A stretch of DNA of 34,324 nt from Spirulina sp. CS-785/01 (GTDB lineage: Bacteria > Cyanobacteriota > Cyanobacteriia > Cyanobacteriales > Spirulinaceae), in assembly GCF_028330525.1 (NCBI RefSeq), contig NZ_JAQMSD010000242.1, positions 1 to 34,324 on the forward strand. Direction: 5' to 3'. A program made the position numbers and the translations under genes. Within the stretch, counting starts at the first letter, position 1. Each line of letters begins with the position of its first letter. Positions 24,791 to 34,242 of the stretch are shown here, piece after piece. Under the pieces are notes generated by a model. That model searched no databases, was not told the origin of the DNA, and was given only the letters and a program-made list of their open reading frames with translations.

Positions 24791-25816
24791 TTACTGTCTC
24801 AGTTTCCTCTGAATCATTTTCATCCATCGCTGAAGTTTCACCCATAAACGTTGAGAACGAAAACGCATCGGTTTCTCTTGAGGATTTTTAAGAAAGCGAT
24901 AATGTAAAAACACCTCTTTATAGGGAATCCCTACATCTATCCCTTGCACTAATTTCACAAAATCCTTTTCAGAGAACCCCATATAATGGAGACGATGAAT
25001 TGGTTTTAATCCTTGTGCATTATAAAGAATGTGATTAATATCTTGAAACGGATCAGCATCCGCACAATTCCCCGTCCGATCTTGGGAATTAGAACTGAGA
25101 GTAAAATTAAATAAAGGCCGTTCACACCGTAAAGTCAAATAATTAAAAAAATAGGCATCATCCCACCACCCCTTCCGGTTGATCCAAACTGCTTCTCCAC
25201 GGTTCACTAAATAGTCTTGTAGGGTGGCTAATTCTTCAGCAGGAAAGAGTCCTCGCTTTGACCCCCAAAAGCTAGAGCAATGCAATTTTGGGCGAATTTC
25301 AGCTTCTGAAAATGCTTTCGTTTCTTCAATCAAAGGAATATTTAAAGCAGCATAGGGAGTGAGTTTTGTATGTTCCCAATCATCAAACACAAAGTCATAT
25401 TCTGTTAATTTATCTAAGACATCATCAATCGGTTTCATGACTAAGGAATCGGCATCAAAATAGACAAATTGCTCAAAAATTCCATGAAATGCCGCAAAGC
25501 GACGGTGTAATTTGCCTTGATACCAGCGAGGATGAGAATTTGGATTTCCTCTTGCTTCTGGATGTGCTTGTGCATAAGCACAAGCGAAATTTTCCCAAGT
25601 TTTCAGAATATTTTGGTCTGGAAAAATACTCACATTGGGACGAGACGCAATTTCTTGTTTTATTCGCTCCAATTGATCATCAAAGGGAATAATACAAATA
25701 GGAATTGTTGAGCTAATATTGACCTCAACGCTATTCAGAAATGCAACCAACTGGTTGAATACTAAATCATTAGCAAGGGTATAAATCCCTAAAGGTTTCA
25801 TTGGCTTAACATTCAT
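24791..25816 (-). CDS. GT-A-like glycosyltransferase-related protein (Npun_R2821/R2822-type)
   Basis: The frame extends to 25873, but the ATG at 25814-25816 (MNVKPMKPLGIYTLANDL) is preferred because the extra 19 residues are hydrophobic and unlike the family; an ATG at 25801 is also possible. The protein then has about 341 residues. IYTLANDLVFNQLVAFLNS begins a GT-A nucleotide-sugar fold. FVYFDADSLVMKP at about residue 140 supplies the metal-binding DxD as DAD. LHCSSFWGSKRGLF and GWWDDAYFFNYL follow. The pattern fits a cyanobacterial family, known to me under Npun_R2821/R2822 names, that occurs in polysaccharide clusters. Donor and acceptor are unknown. It is the last gene of the glycosyltransferase run. 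Confidence 0.8.
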   Translation of the reverse strand: MNVKPMKPLGIYTLANDLVFNQLVAFLNSVEVNISSTIPICIIPFDDQLERIKQEIASRPNVSIFPDQNILKTWENFACAYAQAHPEARGNPNSHPRWYQGKLHRRFAAFHGIFEQFVYFDADSLVMKPIDDVLDKLTEYDFVFDDWEHTKLTPYAALNIPLIEETKAFSEAEIRPKLHCSSFWGSKRGLFPAEELATLQDYLVNRGEAVWINRKGWWDDAYFFNYLTLRCERPLFNFTLSSNSQDRTGNCADADPFQDINHILYNAQGLKPIHRLHYMGFSEKDFVKLVQGIDVGIPYKEVFLHYRFLKNPQEKPMRFRSQRLWVKLQRWMKMIQRKLRQ

Positions 25817-25963
25817 TAAAATAAACCCCAAAAACAAAGAACTAAAATCTCTGATCAACGCAAAAAAACTCACCCTAGTTTTTTATTATCAACGTAAATA
25901 TTTAGCCGTTACACGCTCAGAGATTGAAAAAAAACACTAATATAGTAAACCGATTAAAATGGA

Positions 25964-26587
25964 TTATTTAGACGTTTTTTCTAATACGAAGAAATAATGA
26001 TAGGCATTAAGTGGGTCTTGATATTCTCGTTTAATGGTTAAACCACTTTGTTTGAAAGAGTTGCGAATTCGCTGCAATGGATATCCTTTCAGTCCAATTT
26101 CCCAGTAATGATGTTCTTTAGCAAAGGGGATTGTAGTCCAAAATTTAGGGATTTGTAAAACTAGCGATCGCGTGCGCTTTAATAAAAAGTTAGATTGCAC
26201 TTGCAGCATAATATAATAGCTGTAAAAAGGCAGAGAAATGACCAAATATTTTTTAGTGGTTTGGCTCAATGTCACCAGCACTTTTTCAAAGATTTCATAA
26301 GGTATATGTTCTAAGACTTGAAAAAGTGCAATAACATCAAAGGTATCTTGAGGAAGCTCGATATCTTTGGTTAAATCTAATAAAATATCGGGATTTAATT
26401 CTGGATCAGCATCTGCTGTGGTAATTGAATAGCCATAAGGATTCAATAATTTTGATAAAAACGAATTGTATATCCCGACTTCTAAGATTGTATTCACTTC
26501 GTTACCCAAGGCGCGAATAATGCGAGACTGATTATAGTAACTAATTAATCTTTTTTGGGATACATACTCGTGGTTATTTTTATTCAT
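25964..26587 (-). CDS. Class I SAM-dependent methyltransferase
   Basis: The 207-residue protein has the Methyltransf_11-type layout. A SAM-binding strand-loop is at ILEVGIYNSFLSKLL (degenerate glycine motif, only one Gly), an acidic second strand at TTADADPEL, and the post-II motif at FDVIALFQVLEHIP. Residues 135-150 are hydrophobic (LVISLPFYSYYIMLQVQ) but shorter than a membrane helix. In this setting it may methylate a sugar or a lipid-linked intermediate, but the substrate cannot be read. It begins 45 bases after the GT4 gene stop. The surrounding DNA is more AT-rich than the rest of the window, consistent with horizontally variable surface-polysaccharide genes. Confidence 0.88.
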   Translation of the reverse strand: MNKNNHEYVSQKRLISYYNQSRIIRALGNEVNTILEVGIYNSFLSKLLNPYGYSITTADADPELNPDILLDLTKDIELPQDTFDVIALFQVLEHIPYEIFEKVLVTLSQTTKKYLVISLPFYSYYIMLQVQSNFLLKRTRSLVLQIPKFWTTIPFAKEHHYWEIGLKGYPLQRIRNSFKQSGLTIKREYQDPLNAYHYFFVLEKTSK

Positions 26588-26632
26588 GAGTTTTTGGGTC
26601 TGAGAGTGGCTAAAATAGTATATCTTTTAATT

Positions 26633-27850
26633 TTAAATAATTTTTCTAAAGTATTTAAAAAAATTTTGGGTCAATTGCCCCCATGGATTGGAAACTGGAG
26701 CAAGTTGCTGAGTAGCAAAGTCAACCACTTGTTTAGCTCGTTGCTCCCATGTAAATTGCTGAACATCTTGGAAAGCTCGTTGGGTCAGTTGTTTAGCTAA
26801 TTGAGGTTGAGCCAATAATTGGGTAATAGCTTCTTTAAAAGAATCGGCTTGATCAGGTTGAGCTAAAAGAGCATTTTTTTGATCGGTTAAAATGGTTTGA
26901 ATTGTTGGTAAAGCTGATGCAACAATGGGTCTTTGAACTGCCATATAATCAAAGAGTTTTAAAGGACAAGTGGCATTCGCTAATTCCCAATATTGACTCG
27001 TTGGTAGCAATAAAATATCTCCTGCATAAAGATAGTATTTTAGTTTATTTTGTGATATATGTCCAATGAACTTGATATTATTTAACTGTTTTTCTTGGCA
27101 TTGCGATCGCACCCTTTGGACATCCGTTTCCCACCCTCCCACTAAAATGAATTGGCAACTCGGTAGCTGTTGAGCTAAGTCTAAAATGACTGGAATTCCT
27201 TTATATTCATACAAATGTCCCGAATAAACTATAATAGTTTCATCCTGTGGTAAACCTAAATAATGGCGAGCAATAGATCGCTCAAGATAAGGAGAAAAGG
27301 TTTTTAAATCAACACCATTGGGAACAACGCAAATTTTATCTTCAGATAAACCACAGTTCATATAACTTTCTGCAATTTGAGGAAGCGTTGTTACCACTCC
27401 TAGTAAATGAGAACTTTTTAAGAATTGATGATAGGCCGAATTTTTCTCAATTGGTTCATGCCATTCCCAAAGAACAGGTAAACCCATTTTAAGTAGTAAT
27501 TTCACAAACTCAGGAGAGCGAGTATAGATAAGAGAAGGAGACTTAAAACAAGTATATAAAAGTGCTACTTTATAATAAGCTCTAGGAGGATAATACTGAT
27601 CCGGTAAAGGATATTCCACATTAATCTGCAATGGTAAACGCATTAATTGAAACCTGTCCTCTAGAGCATACCATTCTTGAAAAGCTGAATCCATTCCGCT
27701 TAGAAAAGAAAGAATATCCCCACGAGTAACTAATGTAAAGTTGGTAAATTCTTTCGCCAAAGACTGAGACATCTTCGCAATTTGGAGAGAATGTGCCATG
27801 GGAGATGGCAGATTACCAGGAGATAAATAAAGAATTGACTCAAGTTTCAT
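26633..27850 (-). CDS. GT4-family glycosyltransferase
   Basis: The open frame allows a TTG start at 27856, but the ATG at 27848-27850 (MKLESILYLSPGNLPSPMAH) is more likely, giving 405 residues. The N-terminal half has the acceptor-side Rossmann fold with SLQIAKMSQSLAKE. The C-terminal half has VVPNGVDLKTFSP, IVYSGHLYEYKGIPVIL, FILVGGW and a donor-site region LFDYMAVQRPIVASALPTI. These are the usual GT-B, retaining GT4 marks, although the E-x7-E motif is weak (only LFDYM is present where EAMA is common). It lies nine bases after the preceding GT4 gene and is part of the same run. Confidence 0.9.
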   Translation of the reverse strand: MKLESILYLSPGNLPSPMAHSLQIAKMSQSLAKEFTNFTLVTRGDILSFLSGMDSAFQEWYALEDRFQLMRLPLQINVEYPLPDQYYPPRAYYKVALLYTCFKSPSLIYTRSPEFVKLLLKMGLPVLWEWHEPIEKNSAYHQFLKSSHLLGVVTTLPQIAESYMNCGLSEDKICVVPNGVDLKTFSPYLERSIARHYLGLPQDETIIVYSGHLYEYKGIPVILDLAQQLPSCQFILVGGWETDVQRVRSQCQEKQLNNIKFIGHISQNKLKYYLYAGDILLLPTSQYWELANATCPLKLFDYMAVQRPIVASALPTIQTILTDQKNALLAQPDQADSFKEAITQLLAQPQLAKQLTQRAFQDVQQFTWEQRAKQVVDFATQQLAPVSNPWGQLTQNFFKYFRKII

Positions 27851-27859
27851 TATCAAAAC

Positions 27860-29023
27860 TCATTTTGCGACACTTTGTAAAATATCTTCAACTTGGTTTA
27901 CATTTCTTTCTAAAGTTAAGTTGTTCAAAAAAAACTGATGTAATTCTCCTTGTAATTTTGGTCTATCTTTTCTCCAATCAATAAAAGTTTCTAGTTTTTG
28001 AAATAACTCTTTTTCATTATTGATTTCAAACAAAAAATCTTGAAATTTGTAATTTAAAAGCTCAGGATTACCACCACTATTACTCGCAATAATTGGAATA
28101 CCACAAGCCATAGCTTCAATAATTACTCTAGCACAAGGTTCTGCATAGACACTCGGAAGAACAATCAAATCACTTGCTTGATAAAGTTTTACAGTATTCT
28201 TGACATAGCCCAAAAACGACACTTGCTCTTGAATCTTTAAATCAATAGTTAATTGTTGTAAAAACTGTTTATATTGTTCGCCTTGTTCAAGAGTAGGATG
28301 CAAAACAGGTCTTCCAGCAATCAGTAATCTTAACGGCAATTGGCTTGCTTGATTCAGTAAAGAAAAACTTTTAAGTAATGTTTCTAATCCTTTTTCTCGA
28401 TCTAAACGACCTAAATAAGTAATAATTTTCTCATCTTGAGACAATCCCCATAGTTTTCGACTTTCTTGCCAATTTAAACTTGGTTGATAATATAAAGGAT
28501 CAACACCATTTAAAACAACAGTAAACTGACTGGGATTTAACCCTAGATTTGACCATTGTTCTTTAATTTTTTGAGAAACGGTAATAAAAGCGGTAATTTT
28601 TTTTATCCCGATCCAATATTTGCGAGGAACTTTTGGTAAAATAGGTTGTCGAATATGAAAAACCGAAGGAATTGTACCTTTAAAAAAACCAAAAAGATTG
28701 GCAAATAAGCAATTCTGGCAATCATCTAAATAAATAACTTTTTTTTCCTGTTTAGATAAACTAAGAGAGTTTGCTGTTAAAAAAGTTGAGTATAATAGTT
28801 TTATACTCGAACGAATTAATTGGTACTTATTAATATCTTTAACTTGAACTTGAATAATCTTTTGGCAAAATTTCTGATACTGTTCTAATAAATCTCCTTC
28901 TTTCCAATAAAGTAAAATGATACTATGGCCTCGCTCTGCAAGAGACTGACAAACAGAAAGAGTAGATAATGGTTGGCCTCCACGAGAAGAACTCGGTTCT
29001 GTCGTTAAAGCAATAATTTGCAT
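27860..29023 (-). CDS. GT4-family glycosyltransferase
   Basis: A 387-residue GT-B enzyme. The N-terminus (IALTTEPSSSRGGQPLSTLS) has the Gly-rich acceptor loop. FTVVLNGVDPLYY, ITYLGRLDREKGLETLL, LLIAGRP and VLPSVYAEPCARVIIEAMACG follow, the last with the donor-binding E-x7-E motif intact (E of AEPCARVIIE), and then IIASNSGGNPELL. It most likely transfers a sugar from a nucleotide donor on the cytoplasmic side. Its ATG directly follows the TAA of the upstream GT2 gene (TAAATG), and the next gene follows after nine bases, so all belong to one transcript. Confidence 0.93.
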   Translation of the reverse strand: MQIIALTTEPSSSRGGQPLSTLSVCQSLAERGHSIILLYWKEGDLLEQYQKFCQKIIQVQVKDINKYQLIRSSIKLLYSTFLTANSLSLSKQEKKVIYLDDCQNCLFANLFGFFKGTIPSVFHIRQPILPKVPRKYWIGIKKITAFITVSQKIKEQWSNLGLNPSQFTVVLNGVDPLYYQPSLNWQESRKLWGLSQDEKIITYLGRLDREKGLETLLKSFSLLNQASQLPLRLLIAGRPVLHPTLEQGEQYKQFLQQLTIDLKIQEQVSFLGYVKNTVKLYQASDLIVLPSVYAEPCARVIIEAMACGIPIIASNSGGNPELLNYKFQDFLFEINNEKELFQKLETFIDWRKDRPKLQGELHQFFLNNLTLERNVNQVEDILQSVAK

Positions 29024-29974
29024 TTAAACTCCTTGTATTTTGAGTTTTAAAAAATAAAAAAAGCTAGAAATACGACTCAAATAAATTTGTAATTCACACT
29101 TAGCTATAATATCTTCCTGTACTTTATTTCCATATTGCAAGCGATAAAGAATGGCTTTATAAAGATTGCCTAAAATAGTTCGCACTAAAACCAAAGGTTT
29201 TTTCCAAACTGGAGTCACTAACATACGAAGGGGGAAAAAAGTCAAACAAGAACTATGGATCAATGATAATAAATAATCGTCCTCTAAGCGTTGCGCAGGA
29301 ATTAAATGATCAATGTGCATTGCAGCATTATACCAAATTTCCCAACCCGCTTTGTACATATATAAAAGCGGTTCCCAATCTGAACCACACACTAAAGAAT
29401 TTTCTGTACGGCCACTGAGTAAAGGTTTTTCAGGAAGACAGGTTTTCCATACTTTTGAGCGCACCACCAATCCAGCCCCAGTTGGCAAACTTAAAACTTC
29501 TGGCTGATATAAATTGGAAGTATTTCCGCGTTCTCGAATCGCTAAAAACCCAATTATTTTATCAAAATTTTCAGGAGGCGGGACTTCAAATTTAGCATGA
29601 ATTTGTCCCCCATACGCTCCAGCGCGAGGATAGTTTTCCCCAAATTGAAAGGCTTGATAAACCCAATCTAATGCCGGAATATTATCATCATCTAGAAAAC
29701 CAACATATTTTCCTTGTGCTTTTTGAATCGCTTTTGCTCTGGCAAAAGCTAATCCTTGTTGGGATTCAAAATAGTAATGTAATGCAAAGGGAAAAGACCA
29801 TTGTTTTTGATAGTTTTTAATTAAATTTCCTGTCTCATCAGTGCTATTATTATCAATTACAATAACTTCCCAATTGAGGAACTCAATTTGAGTTTGTTGC
29901 GTAAGCTTTTCTAACACCAAAGGAAGACGGGATGCACCATTATAAGTGGGAATCGCTACCGTAAAGTCAATCAT
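29024..29974 (-). CDS. HpsE-like GT2 glycosyltransferase, copy 2
   Basis: The frame extends to 29995, but the ATG at 29972-29974 forms an ATGA overlap with the upstream stop and starts directly with IDFTVAIPTYNGASRLP, so 316 residues is the better length. The GT2 marks are WEVIVIDNNSTDETGNLI, a DDDN metal site in VGFLDDDNIPALDWV, and the acceptor-side LPTGAGLVVR and WEIWYNAAMHIDHLIP. It is a clear paralogue of the next upstream gene. The pattern resembles HpsE of hormogonium polysaccharide clusters, which make the slime used for gliding. The DNA is more AT-rich than that of its paralogue, so the two have diverged in codon use. Confidence 0.85.
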   Translation of the reverse strand: MIDFTVAIPTYNGASRLPLVLEKLTQQTQIEFLNWEVIVIDNNSTDETGNLIKNYQKQWSFPFALHYYFESQQGLAFARAKAIQKAQGKYVGFLDDDNIPALDWVYQAFQFGENYPRAGAYGGQIHAKFEVPPPENFDKIIGFLAIRERGNTSNLYQPEVLSLPTGAGLVVRSKVWKTCLPEKPLLSGRTENSLVCGSDWEPLLYMYKAGWEIWYNAAMHIDHLIPAQRLEDDYLLSLIHSSCLTFFPLRMLVTPVWKKPLVLVRTILGNLYKAILYRLQYGNKVQEDIIAKCELQIYLSRISSFFYFLKLKIQGV

Positions 29975-30921
29975 GATTTTAACGCCTGTTTCCAAAGATA
30001 AAAAGGACTAACAATACTACTGCGAAGAAACTCCATTTCACAGGCCGCCACCACATCCTCTTGAAAACGATGACGGTATTTGAGAAAATAAAACAAAGCC
30101 TTTCTAATATCATTAGCCAACCCCACCGGAAACAAAAAAGGCCGTTGCCAAGGTTTGTAACGCAACATCCGGATGTGATGACGAGCTAACCCAGTGCTGC
30201 GGACTAAATAAAGGAGATAGGCTCTAGTTAAACGATCGCGCGGAATCTGATGATATAACTCCATCTCCGCATTGTACCAAATCTCCCAGCCCGCATTCTG
30301 AATATAAAGAATCGCCTCCAAATCCTCACTATTTAACACCGAATTTTGCGATCGCCCCGTCAAAAACGGACGCTCCGGCACAATCTCCAACCAAACCCGC
30401 CGACGCACCACCAACCCCGCAGACGGCGGCAACATCTTCATCTGGGGATGATACAAATGAGGGATTTCCCCCCGTTCCGTAATCGCAAAAAAACTAGCAA
30501 TTTTCTCAAAATCCTCCGGCGGTTCAGTCTCATACTCCCCATGAATTTGACTGCCAAACGCACCCGCCTGGGGATATTCCCGCGCAAACCGACAAGCCGC
30601 ACTCACCCAATTCTCCTTGGGTAAAGTATCATCATCTAAAAACCCCACCAACTCCCCTTCAGCTTCGTGTATCCCGCGAATACGCGCAAACGCCGCACCC
30701 TGCTGCGTCTCCGTACACACCCGCAACGGCACATCCGCCAACCACTGCTGCTGATACTCCTCAACAACCGCCAACGTATTATCCCGACTATTATTATCCA
30801 CCACCAGCACCTCCCAACCGAGAGATTCCGTCTCGACTTGCCGCTTTAAACAGTCCAGCAACTGAGGTAAACGTCCAGCACCATTATAGGTGGGGATAGC
30901 GACGGTCAAATCAAAGGACAT
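29971..30921 (-). CDS. HpsE-like GT2 glycosyltransferase, copy 1
   Basis: The 316-residue protein begins FDLTVAIPTYNGAGRLPQLL, with WEVLVVDNNSRDNTLAVV, the metal-binding VGFLDDDTLPKENWV, LPPSAGLVVRRRVW, and WEIWYNAEMELYHQIPRDRL. The late HHIRMLRYKPWQRPFLFP and AACEMEFLRSSIVSPFYLW segments closely follow what I recall of HpsE, the hormogonium polysaccharide glycosyltransferase. It heads the glycosyltransferase run and starts 38 bases after the clpB stop, so some clpB transcripts may read into it. The tail-to-head ATGA overlap with the second copy indicates tight coupling. The gene name hpsE is likely but not proven. Confidence 0.87.
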   Translation of the reverse strand: MSFDLTVAIPTYNGAGRLPQLLDCLKRQVETESLGWEVLVVDNNSRDNTLAVVEEYQQQWLADVPLRVCTETQQGAAFARIRGIHEAEGELVGFLDDDTLPKENWVSAACRFAREYPQAGAFGSQIHGEYETEPPEDFEKIASFFAITERGEIPHLYHPQMKMLPPSAGLVVRRRVWLEIVPERPFLTGRSQNSVLNSEDLEAILYIQNAGWEIWYNAEMELYHQIPRDRLTRAYLLYLVRSTGLARHHIRMLRYKPWQRPFLFPVGLANDIRKALFYFLKYRHRFQEDVVAACEMEFLRSSIVSPFYLWKQALKS

Positions 30922-30959
30922 AGGGAATAAGAGAAATTTCTTCTGTTATAGATCAAAAA

Positions 30960-33848
30960 TCACCATTCTCCATCCCAAACTTCCTTTTGCGACAGGGGAG
31001 TATAAGGTTCAGTATCCGCCACAATTTCCGGAGTTACAGTATTCTCAGGCGGTTCAGACGGAGGAGGAGTCTTATCTTCCTCTGGGGGTTTGGGTTTCTC
31101 CTCCTCTTTCTCCCCTTGGGGAGGTTCAGGAATAGCTGTTTTTGCCTCTTGGAGAGGTTCAGGAGTGGCCTTTTCCTCCACTTGGGGAGGGTTAGGTTCA
31201 ATTCTCACCGTATCAGGGACTTGCTCAGTATTCGTTTCCTTAGTAAAGGTTAAATAATTCTCTGCACAATCAATTAACACCGTATCCCCCTCCACAAAAG
31301 CATTTTCAAGGATTCTCGTTGCCATAGGGTTTTCTAATTCCTTCTGAATTGCCCGTTTCAGAGGACGCGCCCCATACACCGGATCATAGCCCACATCTAC
31401 CAAATAATCCTGAGCCGCCGGAGTCAGATCAAGACTTAATTGCTGTTCTGCTAATAACGTCTGTAACCGTTGTAACTGAATCGTGACAATCTTCCGCAGT
31501 TCATCCCGTTCTAAGGCCGTAAAGATAATTAAATCATCAATGCGGTTGAGGAATTCTGGACGGAAATGCGCTCTGAGTTTCTCTAATGCTCTCGCATTAA
31601 TCGCACTTTTCTCCTGTCCTTCCTCTCGCAGTCGTAAAATATCCTCACTGCCAATATTACTGGTCATCACAATAATCGTATTGCGGAAGTCCACGAGCCG
31701 ACCTTGAGAATCTGTCACGCGACCATCGTCAAGGATTTGTAATAAAATGTTAAAAACATCTCGGTGTGCCTTTTCCACCTCATCCAACAGCACCACCGAG
31801 TAGGGCCGACGGCGTATGGCTTCAGTGAGTTGTCCCCCTTCCTCATAGCCAATATAACCCGGAGGCGCACCCACGAGGCGTGAGACGGTGTGCTTCTCCA
31901 TATATTCGGACATATCGAGGCGCACCATCGACTCCTCACTATCAAAGAGCAACTCCGCCAAAGCCCGGGCTAACTCAGTTTTTCCGACCCCTGTGGGACC
32001 CATAAACAGGAATGAACCGATAGGTCGGCTGGGGTCTTTCATCCCTGCCCTAGCCCGGCGAATGGCGGCAGAAACGGCGGCCACGGCTTCATCTTGACCA
32101 ATGACTCGTCCGTGTAAATGGCCTTCGAGTTGTAAGAGTTTTTGCCGTTCTGACTCTAACAGACGGTTGACGGGAATACCTGTCCAACGGGCGACAATTT
32201 CGGCAATATCGGCCTCGGTAACTTGTTCCCGTAATAATGCACGGCCTTGGGACTGCATTTCCAAGAGTTTGGCTTCTTTCTCCTCTCGTTCGTGTTGTAG
32301 GGTTTCTTGTTCGTATTTCAATTGATAAGCGCGGTTTTGGTCGTACTCCCGAAAGGCCCGTTCAACCTGTAAACGCACTTTATCTTCTTTCTCTTTCAGG
32401 ACGTTCATTTCGTCCAGCATTTGCTTCTCAGACTGCCATTGTGCCGTGAGTTGCTGCTGTTTCCCTTCTAGTTCTTTAATTTCCTGTTCAATGCGCTCTA
32501 AACGGTCTTTGGAGGCACTATAAACGCTGCTACTACCTTCTTTTTCTCCTTCGAGGGAGAGTTTCTCCATTTGTAACTGCATGATGCGGCGGTCGGTGTC
32601 CTCTAATTCCGTGGGTTTCGAGGTGATTTCCATTTTGAGGCGTGCGGCGGCTTCATCGACCACATCAATGGCTTTATCGGGGAGGAAGCGGTCGGCAATA
32701 TAACGATGGGAGAGGGTGGCCGCAGCAACTAAGGCGGAGTCGGTAATTTTTACGCCGTGATGGACTTCGTAGCGTTCTTTGAGTCCTCGTAAAATGGAGA
32801 CGGTATCCTCAACGCCGGGTTGTTTGACATAGACTTGTTGGAAGCGGCGTTCTAAGGCGGGGTCTTTTTCGATATGATTGCGGTATTCATCGAGGGTGGA
32901 CGCGCCAATACAGCGCAGTTCGCCCCGTGCTAACATGGGTTTGAGTAGGTTTCCGGCATCCATTGAGCCTTGGCTGGATGCTCCTGCCCCCACTACGGTA
33001 TGCAGTTCGTCGATAAATAAAATAATTTGTCCGTCGGAGTGGGTGACTTCGTGGAGGACTCCTCGCAAACGGTTTTCAAATTCGCCCCGATATTTTGCAC
33101 CAGCGATTAAACTTCCCATATCGAGGGAAATGAGTTGGCGGTTTTTGAGGGATTCGGGGACATCTCCGTTGACAATACGTTGGGCGAGTCCTTCGGCTAT
33201 GGCAGTTTTGCCGACTCCAGGTTCACCAATTAAAACGGGGTTGTTTTTGGTGCGACGGGAGAGGACTTGAATAACGCTGCGGATTTCTTCATCCCGACCG
33301 ATTACGGGGTCTAGTTTACCCCCTTTGGCTTGTTCGGTTAAGTCGCGGCCATATTTACTGAGGGACTCGTATTGTTCTTCGGAGTCTGGTTCGGTGACTT
33401 TTTTTGTCCCGCGCACGGATTTTATCACGGCTTCGAGGTCTTGGGGGTCGAGGTTGAAGCTGCGGAGGAGTTTGCGGCCGAGTCTTTCATCTTCGGCAAA
33501 CCCGACGAGGAGGTGTTCGACGGAGATGTATTTGTCTTCCCAACTGTTGCGGGAGGCTTCTGCGCGATCGAGCATAACATCTAAACCGCGACCGAGGTAG
33601 AGTTGTTCGATGTAGGGGAATTTGGTTTGACGGTGGGTGAAGCTGTCCACTTGTTGGGTGAAGCGGCCAAGATCAATGCTGGCTTTATTGAGAATACGTT
33701 GGGTGAGTCCGTCGTCTTGTTCGAGTAAGGAGAGGACTATATGTTCGACTTCTAGTTGTTGATTTTTGTAGCGACGGGCAATATCTTGGGATTTGACAAT
33801 GGCATCCCATGCCTGTTCGGTGAATTGGCTCGCGTCTGTTGGCTGCAT
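30960..33848 (-). CDS. clpB: ClpB disaggregase with a long acidic Pro-rich C-terminal tail
   Basis: ClpB threads aggregated proteins through its hexamer, working with DnaK. An N-domain spans about 1-145. The first AAA+ module has Walker A GEPGVGKT (208-215), Walker B DE at 280-281 and pore loop KYRG (252-255). A coiled-coil middle domain covers about 410-530. The second AAA+ module has GPTGVGKT (617-624), DE at 689-690 and GYIG (664-667). The usual protein ends near residue 868. Here a further 94 residues, rich in Pro, Glu, Lys and Thr ([16 protein letters not shown] type repeats), end in KEVWDGEW. No CIRCE heat-shock element was seen upstream. Which cyanobacterial paralogue (ClpB1 or ClpB2) this is cannot be decided by eye. 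Confidence 0.95.
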   Translation of the reverse strand: MQPTDASQFTEQAWDAIVKSQDIARRYKNQQLEVEHIVLSLLEQDDGLTQRILNKASIDLGRFTQQVDSFTHRQTKFPYIEQLYLGRGLDVMLDRAEASRNSWEDKYISVEHLLVGFAEDERLGRKLLRSFNLDPQDLEAVIKSVRGTKKVTEPDSEEQYESLSKYGRDLTEQAKGGKLDPVIGRDEEIRSVIQVLSRRTKNNPVLIGEPGVGKTAIAEGLAQRIVNGDVPESLKNRQLISLDMGSLIAGAKYRGEFENRLRGVLHEVTHSDGQIILFIDELHTVVGAGASSQGSMDAGNLLKPMLARGELRCIGASTLDEYRNHIEKDPALERRFQQVYVKQPGVEDTVSILRGLKERYEVHHGVKITDSALVAAATLSHRYIADRFLPDKAIDVVDEAAARLKMEITSKPTELEDTDRRIMQLQMEKLSLEGEKEGSSSVYSASKDRLERIEQEIKELEGKQQQLTAQWQSEKQMLDEMNVLKEKEDKVRLQVERAFREYDQNRAYQLKYEQETLQHEREEKEAKLLEMQSQGRALLREQVTEADIAEIVARWTGIPVNRLLESERQKLLQLEGHLHGRVIGQDEAVAAVSAAIRRARAGMKDPSRPIGSFLFMGPTGVGKTELARALAELLFDSEESMVRLDMSEYMEKHTVSRLVGAPPGYIGYEEGGQLTEAIRRRPYSVVLLDEVEKAHRDVFNILLQILDDGRVTDSQGRLVDFRNTIIVMTSNIGSEDILRLREEGQEKSAINARALEKLRAHFRPEFLNRIDDLIIFTALERDELRKIVTIQLQRLQTLLAEQQLSLDLTPAAQDYLVDVGYDPVYGARPLKRAIQKELENPMATRILENAFVEGDTVLIDCAENYLTFTKETNTEQVPDTVRIEPNPPQVEEKATPEPLQEAKTAIPEPPQGEKEEEKPKPPEEDKTPPPSEPPENTVTPEIVADTEPYTPLSQKEVWDGEW

Positions 33849-33930
33849 TGCGTTTCTTGGTAAGGCCGTTCCGGGTCTTAGTATATCAGGTGAGTTTCTT
33901 TTGTTATTTTAGCGTTCAGGAGGGGGAGTT

Positions 33931-34065
33931 ATGGGGATTGACGAGGATCACCTGCCGGGAACTGTAAACCCCTTTCCCCTCAGCGTTGTCGAGCCTTTTG
34001 ATGGACATCCTCCCCCTTGGGACACTCCCTTTATCTTCCGCTCTATAAAACTTACTCAAACTTAA
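33931..34065 (+). CDS. Possible 44-aa ORF with a strong ribosome-binding site
   Basis: An ATG at 33931 is preceded by AGGAGGGGGAG, an excellent ribosome-binding site about seven bases away, and the frame stays open for 44 codons to TAA at 34063-34065. The product begins MGIDEDHLPGTVNPFPLSVV and is rich in Pro and Asp (EPFDGHPPPWDTPF). I do not recognise it, and no signal peptide or membrane helix is present. It is divergent from clpB. It may equally be chance coding within repeat or IS-remnant DNA. Confidence 0.25.
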   Translation: MGIDEDHLPGTVNPFPLSVVEPFDGHPPPWDTPFIFRSIKLTQT

Positions 34066-34140
34066 TCATTTGATGTTTACTTCCTAGCTTGGATCTTTTG
34101 AGACCTATCCACCACTAGGCTTGCACGGTTGAAGCTCTCC

Positions 34141-34172
34141 CTTTGTGTCCTTTGTGTCTTTGTGGTTCAATG
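34141..34172. repeat. Interspersed CTTTGTGT-type repeat, copy 2
   Basis: CTTTGTGTCCTTTGTGTC followed by TTTGTGGTTCAATG shares its core with the copy at 3803-3834 near hypC. It lies in non-coding DNA here. Confidence 0.65.
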
Positions 34173-34197
34173 ATCAGCTATTTTTTCAACAAAAGAG

Positions 34198-34241
34198 CCG
34201 CGGGACTCCCCCACCTCGGAACAGGTGGGGGAGGAAAGCGG
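34198..34241 (+). repeat. Long GC hairpin, possible IS200/IS605-type end or structured RNA
   Basis: TCCCCCACCT (34207-34216) pairs perfectly with AGGTGGGGGA (34223-34232) around the loop CGGAAC. Outside it, a symmetric 5/5 internal loop is closed by CCGC (34198-34201) and GCGG (34238-34241). Subterminal hairpins of this form occur at the ends of IS200/IS605-family elements in cyanobacteria, but no transposase is seen in the window. Confidence 0.55.
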
Positions 34242-34242
34242 G

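Noticed and set aside
25817-25873. Start at 25873 for the GT-A-like protein.
   Set aside because: It would add a hydrophobic stretch not expected before the GT-A core; MNVKPMKPLG at 25816 fits better, though this is not certain.
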